NCBI GenBank assembly: GCA_900550545.1
Contig: URSS01000006.1
Span: forward strand, 30,871-94,870
Direction of reading: 5' to 3'
From: an uncultured Lachnobacterium sp.
Lineage (GTDB): Bacteria; Bacillota; Clostridia; Lachnospirales; Lachnospiraceae
Length of the DNA: 64,000 nucleotides
Made by a program: the position numbers and the translations under genes. Below, piece by piece: positions 8,988 to 19,493 of the stretch; the stretch's first letter is position 1, and every line of letters begins with the position of its first letter. The notes below the pieces were generated by a model that saw nothing but the letters and a program-made list of their open reading frames with translations, was not told where the DNA came from and ran no database searches.

Positions 8988-9016
8988 TTGCATGAATGGA
9001 CAAACAATGATAAAAT
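8988..9016 (+). promoter_or_regulatory. Extended -10 promoter before yebC
   Basis: TTGCAT at 8988-8993 and TAAAAT at 9011-9016, spacer 17 bp, with TGA just before the -10. It lies in the 79-bp gap before the yebC start. Confidence 0.5.
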
Positions 9017-9056
9017 CATTATTAAGAATACTATATTAGAAAAGAGGATTTATAAT

Positions 9057-9785
9057 ATGTCAGGACATTCCAAATTTGCGAATATCAAGCATAAGAAGGA
9101 GAAAAATGATGCTGCAAAAGGTAAAATCTTTACCATGATCGGTCGTGAGATCGCAGTTGCAGTTAAAGACGGTGGTCCAGATCCAGCCAATAACTTTAAG
9201 CTTGCACAGGTAATTGCAAAAGCAAAAGCCAACAATATGCCAAACGACACCATTGAAAGAGGTATCAAGAAAGCGGCAGGAGATGGAAACAGTGTAAATT
9301 ATGAGACAACCACTTATGAAGGATATGGTCCAAGTGGTACTGCTATCATTGTTAAGTGTCTGACAGACAATAAGAATCGTACTGCTGCCAATGTACGTAA
9401 TGCATTTACAAAGGGCCAGGGAAGCATCGGAACACAGGGATGTGTATCTTATATGTTCGATGAAAAGGGTCAGATTATCATTGACAAAGAAGAATGCGAC
9501 ATGGATGCAGATGATCTTATGATGCTTGCGCTGGATGCTGGCGCAGAGGATTTTGCAGAAGAAGAGGACAGCTTTGAGATTACAACAGCTCCGGCTGATT
9601 TCGACGCTGTACATAAAGCTTTGGAAGAACAAGGCATTGCTATGGCATCTGCAGAAGTAAGCATGATTCCACAGACTTATGTAACGCTTACAGAAGAAGC
9701 TGATATCACCAATATTGGAAGAATTCTTGATTTATTGGATGATGATGACGATGTACAGGAAGTATATCACAATTGGGAAGAGTAA
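9057..9785 (+). CDS. yebC: YebC/PmpR family protein
   Basis: A 242-residue protein starting [14 protein letters not shown], diagnostic for the YebC/PmpR/TACO1 family. Members were long annotated as transcriptional regulators; work on TACO1 and bacterial relatives points to a translation role on difficult peptides such as polyproline. The three-domain length is normal. ATG 9057 is chosen from the conserved N-terminus and AGAGG upstream; the frame is open further upstream but has no family similarity there. The highly acidic C-terminal part ([13 protein letters not shown]) is usual for the family. Confidence 0.95.
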   Translation: MSGHSKFANIKHKKEKNDAAKGKIFTMIGREIAVAVKDGGPDPANNFKLAQVIAKAKANNMPNDTIERGIKKAAGDGNSVNYETTTYEGYGPSGTAIIVKCLTDNKNRTAANVRNAFTKGQGSIGTQGCVSYMFDEKGQIIIDKEECDMDADDLMMLALDAGAEDFAEEEDSFEITTAPADFDAVHKALEEQGIAMASAEVSMIPQTYVTLTEEADITNIGRILDLLDDDDDVQEVYHNWEE

Positions 9786-9823
9786 ATAGAATATTTGATG
9801 GGTTTATGAAATAGGAGGCAGGT

Positions 9824-11275
9824 ATGAAGAAAATCTTGTTTGCGGCATCCGAGTGTGTCCCATTTATTAAAACAGGTGGACTTGCGGATGTTTGTGGGGC
9901 TTTACCAAAAGAGTTTGATTCAAAGGACTGGGATGTAAGAGTTGTTATTCCAAATTACAGTTGCATTCCGGAACATTTTCGTAATCAGTTTGAGTATGTA
10001 ACGCATTTTTATATGGGATGCGGAAGCTATATTCCAAACAAATACGTAGGTGTTTTGCAGTATAAGCTGGATGGTATTACATACTACTTTATTGATAATC
10101 AGGAATATTTTAACTGTTTTGTGCCTTATGGGGACATGCGTTACGATATCGAGAAATTCTGCTTTTTTGATAAGGCGGTTCTTTCCATGCTTCCGGTTAT
10201 TGGATTTCGTCCAGACATCATCCACTGTCATGACTGGCAGGCGGGGCTGATTCCTGTTTATTTGAAAAATGAATTTCAGGCAGATTCGTTCTTCTGGGGA
10301 ATCAAGTCTATTATGACAATCCATAATTTGAGATTCCAGGGTGTATGGGATGTAAAGACCATGCAGGGACTTACCGGTTTTTCCAGTGATCTGTTTACGG
10401 CAGATAAGTTAGAGTTTAACAAAGATGCCAATATGTTAAAGGGTGGTCTGGTATATGCAGATTACATTACAACAGTCAGTGATTCTTATGCACAGGAGAT
10501 TCAGACAGATTACTACGGTGAAGGATTGAACGGTCTGTTGTCGGCAAGACATTTTGATATGCAGGGTATTGTGAATGGTATTGATTATAATACATACAAC
10601 CCACAGACGGATGCAAAGATTTATACGAATTACGGACCAGACGATTTCCGTAAGAAAAAGTATATGAACAAAGAAAAACTTCAGGAAGAACTTGGGCTTG
10701 CTGTAGACAAGAAGAAATACATGATCGGCCTTATTTCCCGACTGACAGACCAGAAGGGACTGGATCTGATCAATGCCGTGATGGATGGTCTGGTAGATGA
10801 TTATACACAGTTGGTGGTAATCGGAACCGGTGAACCACAGTATGAAAATATGTTCCGTCATTATGCATGGAAGTATCCGGATCGTGTATCTGCGAACATT
10901 TGCTATTCTGATGATCTGGCGCATAAACTGTATGCTGCTGCAGACGCATTTTTGATGCCGTCCCGTTTCGAGCCATGCGGATTGACACAGTTGATTTCAT
11001 TTCGTTATGGAACAGTTCCGATTGTTCGTGAGACAGGAGGACTGAAGGATACAGTTCAGCCATACAATGAGTATGACAACAGTGGTGATGGATTCTCGTT
11101 CACAAATTACAATGCCGACGAGATGTTACATGTTGTTAATTATTCTAAGCATATTTACTATGATCGTAAACGCCAGTGGAATCAGATCGTAGATCGTGGC
11201 ATGGCAAACGATTTTTCATGGAATGCATCCAAATTCCGTTATGAAGGTTTGTATAACTATCTTCTCGGAGAATAA
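9824..11275 (+). CDS. glgA: Glycogen synthase (ADP-glucose), GT5 family
   Basis: A 483-residue GT-B glycosyltransferase that extends alpha-1,4-glucan from ADP-glucose. KTGGLADV (16-23) binds the ADP-glucose pyrophosphate, and the C-terminal EPCGLTQLISFRYG segment from about E383 contains the catalytic/nucleotide motif. Length is normal. It stands alone, with no other glg genes here, and ends in a strong terminator, 38 bp after yebC. Confidence 0.93.
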   Translation: MKKILFAASECVPFIKTGGLADVCGALPKEFDSKDWDVRVVIPNYSCIPEHFRNQFEYVTHFYMGCGSYIPNKYVGVLQYKLDGITYYFIDNQEYFNCFVPYGDMRYDIEKFCFFDKAVLSMLPVIGFRPDIIHCHDWQAGLIPVYLKNEFQADSFFWGIKSIMTIHNLRFQGVWDVKTMQGLTGFSSDLFTADKLEFNKDANMLKGGLVYADYITTVSDSYAQEIQTDYYGEGLNGLLSARHFDMQGIVNGIDYNTYNPQTDAKIYTNYGPDDFRKKKYMNKEKLQEELGLAVDKKKYMIGLISRLTDQKGLDLINAVMDGLVDDYTQLVVIGTGEPQYENMFRHYAWKYPDRVSANICYSDDLAHKLYAAADAFLMPSRFEPCGLTQLISFRYGTVPIVRETGGLKDTVQPYNEYDNSGDGFSFTNYNADEMLHVVNYSKHIYYDRKRQWNQIVDRGMANDFSWNASKFRYEGLYNYLLGE

Positions 11276-11297
11276 ATCGAATATTTTTTCACATGAT

Positions 11298-11328
11298 AAG
11301 AATGGGTACAATGTACCCATTCTTTTTT
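11298..11328 (+). terminator. Intrinsic terminator of glgA
   Basis: AAGAATGGGTACA (11298-11310) pairs with TGTACCCATTCTT (11312-11324) and is followed by TTTT. The tip will open to form a real loop. This is a strong rho-independent terminator directly after glgA. Confidence 0.9.
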
Positions 11329-11434
11329 ACTGTATAGGAAATTCCTTGAGATTCCTTGTATATTTCTTTGTATAGTAAAAAAGCATGTAAACTTGCAAAG
11401 ATATGGCGGTTGTTGCACCGCAAGGAGGAAAATT

Positions 11435-12145
11435 TTGGGTAACGGGAAGGAAACAACGCAGGAACAGGAAAGGAAAAATGAACAGATTATTGAGATGGGA
11501 GAAGCGATACTTGGTGAAAAGAGAAACAAACACGTTATTTATCTGTTGTCGATCATCGGGGAAATTGAAGGACATGATTGTTTGCCGCCAACATCAAAAA
11601 CAACCAAGTATGAGCATGTGCTTCCGAAACTTGCGACAGTTGAAGATGATGACAATATTGATGGCGTGCTTCTTTTATTAAATACTATGGGTGGGGATGT
11701 GGAAAGCGGTCTTGCCATTGCAGAAATGATAGCATCTATGAGCAAACCAACGGTGTCGCTTGTCTTAGGTGGAAGCCACTCAATCGGGGTCCCATTGGCC
11801 GTATCCACCGATTATTCGTTGATTGTCCCAAGCGGCACTATGGTAATCCACCCGGTAAGAATGAGCGGTACTGTCATTGGGGCAAGACAGACGTATGATT
11901 ATTTTCAGCAAATGCAGGATCGTATCATTGGATTTATTACATCACACTGTACAGTTACACCGCAGCAGGTAGAAAAAATGATGATGAACACACAGATGCT
12001 GACGAAAGATCTTGGGACGATTCTGGTTGGAAAGCAGGCAGTTGATCTTGGGATTATTGATGCCGTAGGTGGAATTTCCGATGCCTTTTCCAAATTATAT
12101 CAGCTTATAGATACAAAAAACAGTAATATAAGATCTGATTTTTAA
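11435..12145 (+). CDS. tepA: ClpP-family protease, TepA type
   Basis: A 236-residue ClpP/crotonase-fold serine peptidase. The nucleophile is S116 in GGSHSIGVPL and the His is H139 in VIHPVR; an Asp in the DLGIID region completes the triad. This motif set matches TepA/YmfB (translocation-enhancing protein) better than ClpP itself. I choose TTG 11435, 6 nt after AAGGAGG at 11422-11428; the frame continues upstream without a site. Its position just before spoIIIE matches Bacillus tepA-spoIIIE. Confidence 0.88.
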   Translation: MGNGKETTQEQERKNEQIIEMGEAILGEKRNKHVIYLLSIIGEIEGHDCLPPTSKTTKYEHVLPKLATVEDDDNIDGVLLLLNTMGGDVESGLAIAEMIASMSKPTVSLVLGGSHSIGVPLAVSTDYSLIVPSGTMVIHPVRMSGTVIGARQTYDYFQQMQDRIIGFITSHCTVTPQQVEKMMMNTQMLTKDLGTILVGKQAVDLGIIDAVGGISDAFSKLYQLIDTKNSNIRSDF

Positions 12146-12169
12146 GGAACAGATTTTCGAAAGCAGTGG

Positions 12170-12198
12170 ATGACATTCGACTGAAAATATGCTACAAT
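12170..12198 (+). promoter_or_regulatory. Extended -10 promoter of the FtsK/SpoIIIE gene
   Basis: ATGACA at 12170-12175 and TACAAT at 12193-12198, 17-bp spacer, with TGC directly before the -10 hexamer. The predicted leader is about 27 nt and carries AAGGAG. Confidence 0.55.
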
Positions 12199-12231
12199 AA
12201 ATTTTATTGTTAGCGTAAGGAGTGTTTTTTC

Positions 12232-14844
12232 ATGGCTACGGGGAACCGTAAAACATCAAATAATAGAAATCGGAATAAAAGTAATACAAACAGTAGAAAA
12301 AGACAGGGTAAAAAGGAGCGAATGGCGGAGATTGAAAAGGCCGAAGCTTTTCGTACAGAAGTAATTCTCTGGATTATTGTAGCAGTATCGCTACTTCTTT
12401 TTATCAGTAATATAGGCTTTGGAGGTGTAGTAGGGCGTGGAGTCAGTCATGTCCTTTTCGGACTTTTTGGACTTATGGCATATGTATTGCCGGTTTTATT
12501 GTTAGTAGGCAGCTTTTTTGCTGTTTCTAATAAAGGAAATATGCATGCCTCCGTCAAATTGGTTGCTGGAACTGTTTTTGCAGTATTTATGTGTATGTTT
12601 ATGTCTCTGGCAATCAGTAGTGGCGAAGTATTAGATCCGATACAGGCGTTTACTTACTGCTCAGATCGAAAGAATGGTGGTGGAATCATCGGAGGCTTTC
12701 TAGCCTTTTATTTTGTGAAAGCATTTGGCTTTATTGGTTCCTACATTATAGATATTATTGTGCTGATTGTCTGTCTGGTGCTTATCACGGAAAAATCTGC
12801 ATTGAAAGGCATGCAAAAAGGAGGCCAGAAAGTATACGAATCCGCGAAGGAAAACAATGAACGTTATAAGGAGTATCGTGAATATAAAGCTCAGGAACGC
12901 CAGAACAGGCGCATGGACCATAAAGTTTCCGGTGTCTCAATCGATACCAAGATTGAAGGGAAAAAGTCCAAAAACAAAAAGTCGGATGAGTTAGGTGAAA
13001 TTACAGATACCCAGGAATTGCCAAAGGTTCAAAAGGCAGACAAGATCGCTCTTTCCGCAGATCCACATGAGGCCTTTGCCAATGATATTTCAAAAGTGGA
13101 ACCTGTTTTTGCAGGGGAGATTTTTCCACCGGCAGAACCTGTGATCTCTGGAGATTTTGTGGAGGATGATGTTTCTTTGGCAAAAGAAGAAATTCCGTCT
13201 GTTTCCGCAAAGGAAAAAGTGGAATCTCCAGCACCTTTGCAGGAGCAGCCGGCTGTGAAAGCCGTAAAGAAAAAAGTGAAACCATCCGAGGCGGAAGTAT
13301 CTGACGGTATTGCAGATGTTGTACAGGAAATGGAACAGATGCAGCCGTTGGAACACAAATATGTATATCCGCCGATTGATCTTCTGAAAGCAGGATCCGG
13401 TAAAAAATCTGCAAATACAGAAAGTCAGCTGCGCGAGACCGCAAACAAGCTGCAACAGACATTGAAAACGTTCGGAGTCAATGTAACTGTGACAAATATC
13501 AGTTGCGGTCCGGCTGTCACACGGTATGAAATCCAGCCGGAGATGGGCGTAAAAGTCAGCAAAATCGTTGGACTTGCAGATGATATCAAGTTAAACCTCG
13601 CAGCGGCTGACATTCGAATTGAGGCACCGATTCCTGGAAAAGCAGCAGTTGGAATTGAAGTACCAAACAAAGAGAATGTTATGGTGGCATTCCGTGATCT
13701 TATTGATTCCAAAGAATTCCAAGAATCAAAGTCAAAAATAAGTTTTGCAGTAGGAAAAGATATCTCCGGAAAAACAAAAGTTGCAGATATTGCAAAGATG
13801 CCACATCTTCTGATTGCAGGAGCAACCGGATCCGGTAAATCCGTATGTATCAATACGATTATCATGAGTATTCTTTACAAAGCGGACCCGAATGAAGTGA
13901 AACTTTTGATGATTGACCCGAAAGTCGTGGAACTAAGTGTATACAATGGAATTCCTCATTTGATGATTCCAGTTGTTACTGATCCGAAGAAAGCAGCAGG
14001 TGCTTTAAACTGGGCTGTTGCAGAAATGACAGAACGTTACGAAAAATTTGCAGAAGCAAATGTACGTGAAATTAATGGATACAATGCAAAAGTGGATTCC
14101 ATTGAAGTGCCGGAAGGCCAGGAACGTCCACAGAAGATGCCTCAGATTGTCATTATCGTGGACGAACTTGCAGATTTGATGATGGTTGCCTCGAACGATG
14201 TGGAACAGGCAATCTGTCGTCTGGCACAGCTGGCGCGAGCTGCCGGTATCCATCTTGTGATTGCTACACAGCGTCCGTCCGTAAATGTTATTACAGGTCT
14301 GATTAAAGCAAATATGCCAAGCCGCATTGCCTTTGCAGTTACTTCTGGTGTGGATTCACGTACCATTCTTGATATGAATGGTGCCGAGAAACTCCTTGGA
14401 AAAGGTGATATGCTGTTCGATCCACAGGGATCACCAAAACCAGTGCGTGTGCAAGGCGCTTTTGTTTCGGATGAAGAAGTTTCAGCCGTTGTAGAATTTA
14501 TCACACAAAATAATGCTCCGGCACAATATAGTGACCATGTACAGAAAAAGATGGATGATCTGCAGTCTTCTGGAGGTAATGGAAGTGTTACAATTTCCGA
14601 TAATGATAATGCAGATGATGGAAAAGATTCTTATTTTTCTGAGGCGGCAAAAATTATTGTCGATAAGGAAAAGGCATCGATCGGCATGCTGCAAAGATAT
14701 TTAAAGGTCGGTTTTAACCGTGCCGCCCGCATTATGGATCAGCTGGAAGAAGCAGGAATCGTCGGACCGGAAGAGGGCACAAAGCCGCGAAAGGTATTGA
14801 TGACAAAAGAGGAATATGAAACTTATATTGACGAGAATCCATAA
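12232..14844 (+). CDS. DNA translocase FtsK/SpoIIIE
   Basis: An 870-residue motor that pumps chromosomal DNA through the septum at division or sporulation. Four or so membrane helices lie in about residues 40-190, followed by a charged/acidic linker (about 195-390), then the alpha/beta motor with Walker A GATGSGKS at 530-537, and a C-terminal winged gamma domain (about 800-865) that reads polar DNA motifs. Sequence alone does not separate vegetative FtsK from SpoIIIE; the TepA neighbour favours the SpoIIIE locus. It has its own promoter. Confidence 0.93.
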   Translation: MATGNRKTSNNRNRNKSNTNSRKRQGKKERMAEIEKAEAFRTEVILWIIVAVSLLLFISNIGFGGVVGRGVSHVLFGLFGLMAYVLPVLLLVGSFFAVSNKGNMHASVKLVAGTVFAVFMCMFMSLAISSGEVLDPIQAFTYCSDRKNGGGIIGGFLAFYFVKAFGFIGSYIIDIIVLIVCLVLITEKSALKGMQKGGQKVYESAKENNERYKEYREYKAQERQNRRMDHKVSGVSIDTKIEGKKSKNKKSDELGEITDTQELPKVQKADKIALSADPHEAFANDISKVEPVFAGEIFPPAEPVISGDFVEDDVSLAKEEIPSVSAKEKVESPAPLQEQPAVKAVKKKVKPSEAEVSDGIADVVQEMEQMQPLEHKYVYPPIDLLKAGSGKKSANTESQLRETANKLQQTLKTFGVNVTVTNISCGPAVTRYEIQPEMGVKVSKIVGLADDIKLNLAAADIRIEAPIPGKAAVGIEVPNKENVMVAFRDLIDSKEFQESKSKISFAVGKDISGKTKVADIAKMPHLLIAGATGSGKSVCINTIIMSILYKADPNEVKLLMIDPKVVELSVYNGIPHLMIPVVTDPKKAAGALNWAVAEMTERYEKFAEANVREINGYNAKVDSIEVPEGQERPQKMPQIVIIVDELADLMMVASNDVEQAICRLAQLARAAGIHLVIATQRPSVNVITGLIKANMPSRIAFAVTSGVDSRTILDMNGAEKLLGKGDMLFDPQGSPKPVRVQGAFVSDEEVSAVVEFITQNNAPAQYSDHVQKKMDDLQSSGGNGSVTISDNDNADDGKDSYFSEAAKIIVDKEKASIGMLQRYLKVGFNRAARIMDQLEEAGIVGPEEGTKPRKVLMTKEEYETYIDENP

Positions 14845-14857
14845 CATTGGGTATGAT
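14828..14857 (+). promoter_or_regulatory. Possible promoter of fhs overlapping the spoIIIE stop
   Basis: TTGACG at 14828-14833 and TATGAT at 14852-14857, spacer 18 bp. A 7-bp hairpin TATATTC-TGTG-GAATATA (14857-14874) lies at the predicted transcript start, without a T-run. The leader would be about 95 nt; I see no recognisable riboswitch in it. Confidence 0.45.
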
Positions 14858-14959
14858 ATATTCTGTGGAATATAGATTATGCCAGCTTTTGGCGGAAAAA
14901 TGACAGGTATTTATTTGATTTATTTCAGAATACATATTAGGCATTAAGGAGGAAAAATT

Positions 14960-16630
14960 ATGAAAAGTGATATTCAAATTGCGCAGGAAGCAACTATGCA
15001 GCCAATCAAAGAGGTAGCAGCATCTATTGGTATTGCAGAGGATGATATTGAATTATATGGGAAATACAAAGCAAAGATTTCTGATGAGTTAATTGAGCGA
15101 AGTAAAAACAACCCGGATGGAAAACTGATTCTTGTTACTGCAATTAACCCAACTCCGGCAGGAGAGGGAAAGACAACCATTACGGTCGGTTTGGGACAGG
15201 CATTTGGTAAGCTTGGAAAGAAAGCAATCATCGCTTTACGTGAGCCTTCCCTTGGACCATGTTTTGGTATCAAAGGTGGAGCCGCAGGAGGTGGATACTC
15301 TCAGGTTGTACCGATGGAAGATCTGAATCTTCATTTTACTGGAGATTTTCATGCTATCACGTCAGCAAATAACTTACTTGCCGCTCTTTTGGATAATCAT
15401 ATTCAGCAAGGCAATGAACTTGGCATCGATCCAAGACAGATTGTATGGAAACGTTGCCTTGATATGAATGACCGTGTTCTGCGTAATGTAGTTGTTGGTT
15501 TGGGTAACAAAATGGATGGAATGGTGCGTGAAGATCATTTCGTAATTACAGTAGCTTCTGAAATAATGGCAATCTTATGCCTGGCAGTAGATATGAATGA
15601 TCTGAAGCGTCGTCTTGGAAGAATTATTGTTGCCTATACTTTTGATGGCAAACCAGTGACTGCAGATGACTTACAAGCAACCGGATCTATGGCTGCTTTA
15701 TTGAAAGATGCATTAAAGCCGAATTTGATCCAGACACTGGAGCACACACCGGCATTTGTTCATGGCGGACCGTTTGCAAATATCGCACACGGATGCAACA
15801 GTGTACGTGCAACCTGTACTGCTTTAAAACTTGCGGATTATGTCATTACAGAAGCTGGATTTGGTGCTGACCTTGGTGCGGAAAAATTCTTTGACATCAA
15901 GTGCCGCAAAGCAGGACTTAAGCCGGATGCGGTTGTACTTGTGGCAACGATCCGTGCATTAAAATACAATGGTGGTGTACCGAAGGATGAACTTTCCGCT
16001 CCAAATCTTGAAGCTTTAAAGAAGGGCATTGTAAATTTGGAAAAACATATTGAAAATCTTCAGAAATTTGGAGTTCCGGTTGTAGTAACATTAAATTCTT
16101 TTGTTACTGATACGGATGAAGAGACTGCATTTGTCGAAAAATTCTGCAAAGACAGAGATTGTGAATTTGCACTTGCAGAAGTATGGGAAAAAGGCGGCGA
16201 AGGCGGTGTCGCGCTTGCAAACAAAGTATTAGAAACATTAGAGATAAAGAAGAGCAACTTTAAGCCTTTATATGAAGATGACTTATCGATAAAGGAAAAG
16301 ATTGAAAAAGTTGCAAAAGAAATTTATGGCGCAGATGGTGTTACATATGCACCTGCTGCAGAACGTGAATTAAAGAGAATCACAGATCTTGGAATGGACA
16401 AATTCCCGGTATGTATGGCAAAGACACAGTATTCACTTTCTGATGACGCAAAGAAACTTGGTCGTCCAACTGGATTTAAGATTAATGTCCGTGAAGTATA
16501 TGTTTCTGCCGGAGCAGGCTTTGTTGTAGCCATCAATGGAGCAATCATGACTATGCCGGGACTTCCAAAGAAGCCGGCAGCATATCAGATCGATGTGAAT
16601 GATGACGGTGTCATCACAGGGCTTTTCTAA
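14960..16630 (+). CDS. fhs: Formate-tetrahydrofolate ligase
   Basis: A 556-residue enzyme making 10-formyl-THF from formate, THF and ATP. The P-loop TPAGEGKTT is at 65-73, and the family length (about 555) is complete. A perfect AAGGAGG precedes the ATG. It is followed after 14 bp by folD, giving a two-gene one-carbon operon that feeds purine, thymidylate and methionine synthesis and, in acetogens, the Wood-Ljungdahl methyl branch. The rest of that pathway is not in the window. Confidence 0.97.
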   Translation: MKSDIQIAQEATMQPIKEVAASIGIAEDDIELYGKYKAKISDELIERSKNNPDGKLILVTAINPTPAGEGKTTITVGLGQAFGKLGKKAIIALREPSLGPCFGIKGGAAGGGYSQVVPMEDLNLHFTGDFHAITSANNLLAALLDNHIQQGNELGIDPRQIVWKRCLDMNDRVLRNVVVGLGNKMDGMVREDHFVITVASEIMAILCLAVDMNDLKRRLGRIIVAYTFDGKPVTADDLQATGSMAALLKDALKPNLIQTLEHTPAFVHGGPFANIAHGCNSVRATCTALKLADYVITEAGFGADLGAEKFFDIKCRKAGLKPDAVVLVATIRALKYNGGVPKDELSAPNLEALKKGIVNLEKHIENLQKFGVPVVVTLNSFVTDTDEETAFVEKFCKDRDCEFALAEVWEKGGEGGVALANKVLETLEIKKSNFKPLYEDDLSIKEKIEKVAKEIYGADGVTYAPAAERELKRITDLGMDKFPVCMAKTQYSLSDDAKKLGRPTGFKINVREVYVSAGAGFVVAINGAIMTMPGLPKKPAAYQIDVNDDGVITGLF

Positions 16631-16644
16631 GGAGAGAATAAGAT

Positions 16645-17490
16645 ATGGCAAAGATAATTGACGGAAAACAGATTTCTAAGGATATCAAAGAAGAATTAAA
16701 GCAGGAAGTGGCAGAACTCGCCAGTCAGGGACGCAAATGTTGTCTGGCAGTGATTCAGGTAGGAAATGATCCGGCTTCTTCCGTATATGTAGGAAACAAA
16801 AAGAAGGCATGTGCCTATATTGGTATTGAATCATTAGCTTATGAATTGCCAGAAGAGACAACCGAAGAAGAGTTACTGGCTTTGATTGAGAAACTGAATG
16901 CAGACCCACAGGTCCATGGCATTTTATGTCAGCTTCCTTTACCAAAGCATATCAATGAAGACAAAGTCGTTAAGGCAATTTCACCGAAGAAGGATGTGGA
17001 TGGATTCCATCCGCAGAATGTAGGCGCACTCGTGATCGGAGAGCAGGGCTTTGTTTCCTGTACCCCAGCGGGCATTATTCAATTGTTAAAACGAAGCAAT
17101 ATTGAAATTGAAGGAAAACATTGTGTCGTGATTGGACGCAGTAATATCGTCGGCAAACCGATGTCTTTACTTATGCTGCGTGAGAATGCAACTGTTACCA
17201 TCTGTCATTCCAGAACAAAAAATATTAAAGAAATCTGTCGTGAAGCAGATATTTTAATTGTTGCGATCGGCAAACCACAGTTCATCGGCGCAGATTATAT
17301 AAAAGATGGAGCGGTCGTTATTGATGTAGGAATTCACCGTGATGAAAACAACAAACTTTGCGGAGATGTGAAATACGATGAAGTAGAACCGAAAGCATCT
17401 TACATTACTCCGGTTCCGGGTGGCGTTGGACCAATGACAATTGCTATGCTGATGCATAACTGTGTAGAGGCAATGAAATTATATTCATAA
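16645..17490 (+). CDS. folD: Methylene-THF dehydrogenase / methenyl-THF cyclohydrolase
   Basis: A 281-residue bifunctional enzyme interconverting methylene-, methenyl- and 10-formyl-THF with NADP. Visible family signatures are [14 protein letters not shown] (N-terminal, catalytic Lys), [21 protein letters not shown] (nucleotide-binding) and [10 protein letters not shown]. It is in an operon with fhs and 15 bp before the zinc-ribbon gene. Confidence 0.97.
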   Translation: MAKIIDGKQISKDIKEELKQEVAELASQGRKCCLAVIQVGNDPASSVYVGNKKKACAYIGIESLAYELPEETTEEELLALIEKLNADPQVHGILCQLPLPKHINEDKVVKAISPKKDVDGFHPQNVGALVIGEQGFVSCTPAGIIQLLKRSNIEIEGKHCVVIGRSNIVGKPMSLLMLRENATVTICHSRTKNIKEICREADILIVAIGKPQFIGADYIKDGAVVIDVGIHRDENNKLCGDVKYDEVEPKASYITPVPGGVGPMTIAMLMHNCVEAMKLYS

Positions 17491-17505
17491 AATAAGGGGA
17501 TATTT

Positions 17506-18720
17506 ATGAAATGTATCTATTGTGGTAAAGAGCTTGCGGAAGGCGAACTTTTTTGCCCGGCATGCGGGAAAGCGGTACAGATTGTACCTGACTATAACGT
17601 ATATGACGATGATTACCTGAAAGAAGTGCTTGCACAGGAGAACCAGAAGAAAACGGCAACGACAGACATCAAGAAAAAAACGGCTTCTGTGACATCAACC
17701 GCACAACCTTCTGGAAAAGGAGCAAATCAAAAACAGAAAAAGAAGCAGATGATGATTATTGGAGGTGTTATCGCGGTAATCTGTGTGCTGGTTCTTGTTC
17801 TTGTACTTGTGGGCGCAGGAATTCAAAAAAAGCATGCAAACTCATTTGATTATCAGGTAAGTTTGGCAGAGGAAGCTTATAAAAAGGGAAATATGAATGA
17901 TACAATTACTTATTACGAAAATGCATTATCACTTGACAAGAACAATATAGAAGTTCGTCTGATTCTTGCTGGAATTTATGAAAAACAAAAGAATGATGAT
18001 GCCGCGCTCGTGTTGTATCAGGAAGTTTTAAAAATCGACTCAGCGAATAGAGAGGCTTGTAAAGGACTGATTGCAATCTATGAAAAACAGAAAAATTATG
18101 ATGCCATCATAGAATTATCTGATGCGGTGGATACTAGTCTTGCAGATCTGTTTACGGATTATCAGGTACAGAAACCAAAATTCAGTATTGAATCTGGTGT
18201 ATATGATGGAGCACAGACACTCATGTTATCATCGGATGCTGGTGATTCTGTCTTTTATACAACAGATGGATCCGATCCGATGGAAAAGGGACTAATGTAT
18301 ACAAATCCAATTCCACTTGGGGAAAACAATCATACGTATGTGATCAAAGCGGTGTGTATGAATGACAAGAATCTGTACAGTGATGTAGTAACAAATCAGT
18401 ATCAGATTAAAATTCCGGCACCGGATATTCCAATCGTTACACCGGATGGTGGTGATTTTGGTGTGGAGACAACCGTTTCAGTTACAGTTCCAGACGGATG
18501 CAGCGCATATTATACATGGGATGGCTCGACACCAACATCTGCAAGCAGCCGCTATGCCGGTCCGCTTACAATTCCGGAAGGAAATAATGTGTTATCGGTT
18601 ATTATGATTGATAATAAGACACATTTGTCATCAGAAGTATATCGTGGCAATTTTATTTATTATGCAGAAGATTATGAAAATAATGAGGATGCAGAAGCAG
18701 AAGATGCTTTGGATGAGTAG
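17506..18720 (+). CDS. Zinc-ribbon, single-TM, TPR protein with two chitobiase C-terminal-like domains
   Basis: A 404-residue protein. C3, C6, C17 and C20 form an N-terminal zinc ribbon, followed by a low-complexity Lys/Thr linker, one membrane helix (about 82-105), a TPR region (about 115-215: EEAYKKGNMNDTITYYENALSL and a second copy) and two beta-sandwich repeats (about 220-305 and 312-390) of the CHB_HEX_C type, each with an xYTTDGSxP/YYTWDGSTP signature. The ribbon should be cytoplasmic and the rest outside. I do not know its function; an envelope-associated binding role is plausible. It may be co-transcribed with fhs-folD and ends at a bidirectional terminator. Confidence 0.8.
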   Translation: MKCIYCGKELAEGELFCPACGKAVQIVPDYNVYDDDYLKEVLAQENQKKTATTDIKKKTASVTSTAQPSGKGANQKQKKKQMMIIGGVIAVICVLVLVLVLVGAGIQKKHANSFDYQVSLAEEAYKKGNMNDTITYYENALSLDKNNIEVRLILAGIYEKQKNDDAALVLYQEVLKIDSANREACKGLIAIYEKQKNYDAIIELSDAVDTSLADLFTDYQVQKPKFSIESGVYDGAQTLMLSSDAGDSVFYTTDGSDPMEKGLMYTNPIPLGENNHTYVIKAVCMNDKNLYSDVVTNQYQIKIPAPDIPIVTPDGGDFGVETTVSVTVPDGCSAYYTWDGSTPTSASSRYAGPLTIPEGNNVLSVIMIDNKTHLSSEVYRGNFIYYAEDYENNEDAEAEDALDE

Positions 18721-18731
18721 TTGAAGACAAG

Positions 18732-18765
18732 AAAAGAACCGACAGCAATTTGTCGGTTCTTTTTT
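18732..18765. terminator. Bidirectional terminator between the TPR gene and xpt
   Basis: AAAAGAACCGACA (18732-18744) pairs with TGTCGGTTCTTTT (18751-18763), loop GCAATT. A runs on the left and T runs on the right let it work for both converging genes. Confidence 0.9.
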
Positions 18766-18774
18766 GGATCATAT

Positions 18775-19350
18775 TTATTCTTCAATAAACTCAATTTCGT
18801 TTTCTGCAAGATGACTGATTCTTGCAAGTGAATATACATCAAATCCCTGTGATACAAGTTTCTCATGACCAGGTTGAAATGATTTTTCGATAAGAATTCC
18901 GATTCCGCCGATTGTGGCATGTGCTTTACGAAGAAGACGAATCGCACCTGTTGCGGCTTCTCCGTTCGCAAGAAAGTCATCTATGATCAGTACATGATCA
19001 TTTTCTGAAATATATTTTGATGAAAGTGTCAGCTCATAGCTGGTTCCTTTGGTAAAAGATGTAACTTCTGTTTGGAACAGATGATCATTTAATACCTTGG
19101 ATGGCTGCTTCTTTAAAATGATGAGCGGAAGTCCCATACTCTGTGCTGTCATCAGTGCCGGAGCGATACCAGAACTTTCAATTGTTGCAATCTTTGTAAT
19201 TCCACGATTTTTAAAATGATTGGCAAATTCTTCTCCAATATGTGCCATTAGTTCAGGGTCTACCTGATGATTGATAAAACTGTCTACCTTTAAGATGTCC
19301 TCGTTGATTGCGTTGCCATCTTTTTTGATTCTTTCCTGTAATTCTTTCAA
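18775..19350 (-). CDS. xpt: Xanthine phosphoribosyltransferase
   Basis: A 191-residue purine salvage enzyme that converts xanthine and PRPP to XMP. The PRPP loop [16 protein letters not shown] is at about 120-135. The family N-terminus ([12 protein letters not shown]...[13 protein letters not shown]) starts at TTG 19350, with AAGGA just before it. It is transcribed alone. In Bacillus xpt is controlled by a guanine riboswitch; the predicted leader here is only about 45 nt, too short for one. Confidence 0.93.
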   Translation of the reverse strand: MKELQERIKKDGNAINEDILKVDSFINHQVDPELMAHIGEEFANHFKNRGITKIATIESSGIAPALMTAQSMGLPLIILKKQPSKVLNDHLFQTEVTSFTKGTSYELTLSSKYISENDHVLIIDDFLANGEAATGAIRLLRKAHATIGGIGILIEKSFQPGHEKLVSQGFDVYSLARISHLAENEIEFIEE

Positions 19351-19401
19351 GATTCCTTACCTCGCAAAATAAATAGTATGTAGCATGTCTGCTTTTTGGT
19401 T

Positions 19402-19410
19402 ATTATACCA
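19402..19410 (-). promoter_or_regulatory. Extended -10 element of the xpt promoter
   Basis: On the reverse strand this reads TGGTATAAT, a full extended -10. The -35 region (TGTAAA around 19425-19430) is poor, as is common when the extended element is present. Transcription would begin near 19395. Confidence 0.55.
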
Positions 19411-19457
19411 TTTTAGTATGAAAATTTACATACCATATGTCTAAATTTTGTAAAAAC

Positions 19458-19487
19458 TTGTCAAAGAAGACAAATATATAGTAGAAT
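19458..19487 (+). promoter_or_regulatory. Promoter of rlmH with almost no leader
   Basis: TTGTCA at 19458-19463 and TAGAAT at 19482-19487 are 18 bp apart. The ATG of rlmH begins at 19494, only 6 nt after the -10 hexamer, so the transcript should start at or next to the start codon. Confidence 0.5.
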
Positions 19488-19493
19488 AGTAAA

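Noticed and set aside
14845..14959. THF riboswitch upstream of fhs
   Set aside because: The 115-bp leader shows two short hairpins but I could not recognise the conserved THF aptamer; a covariance search would be needed.
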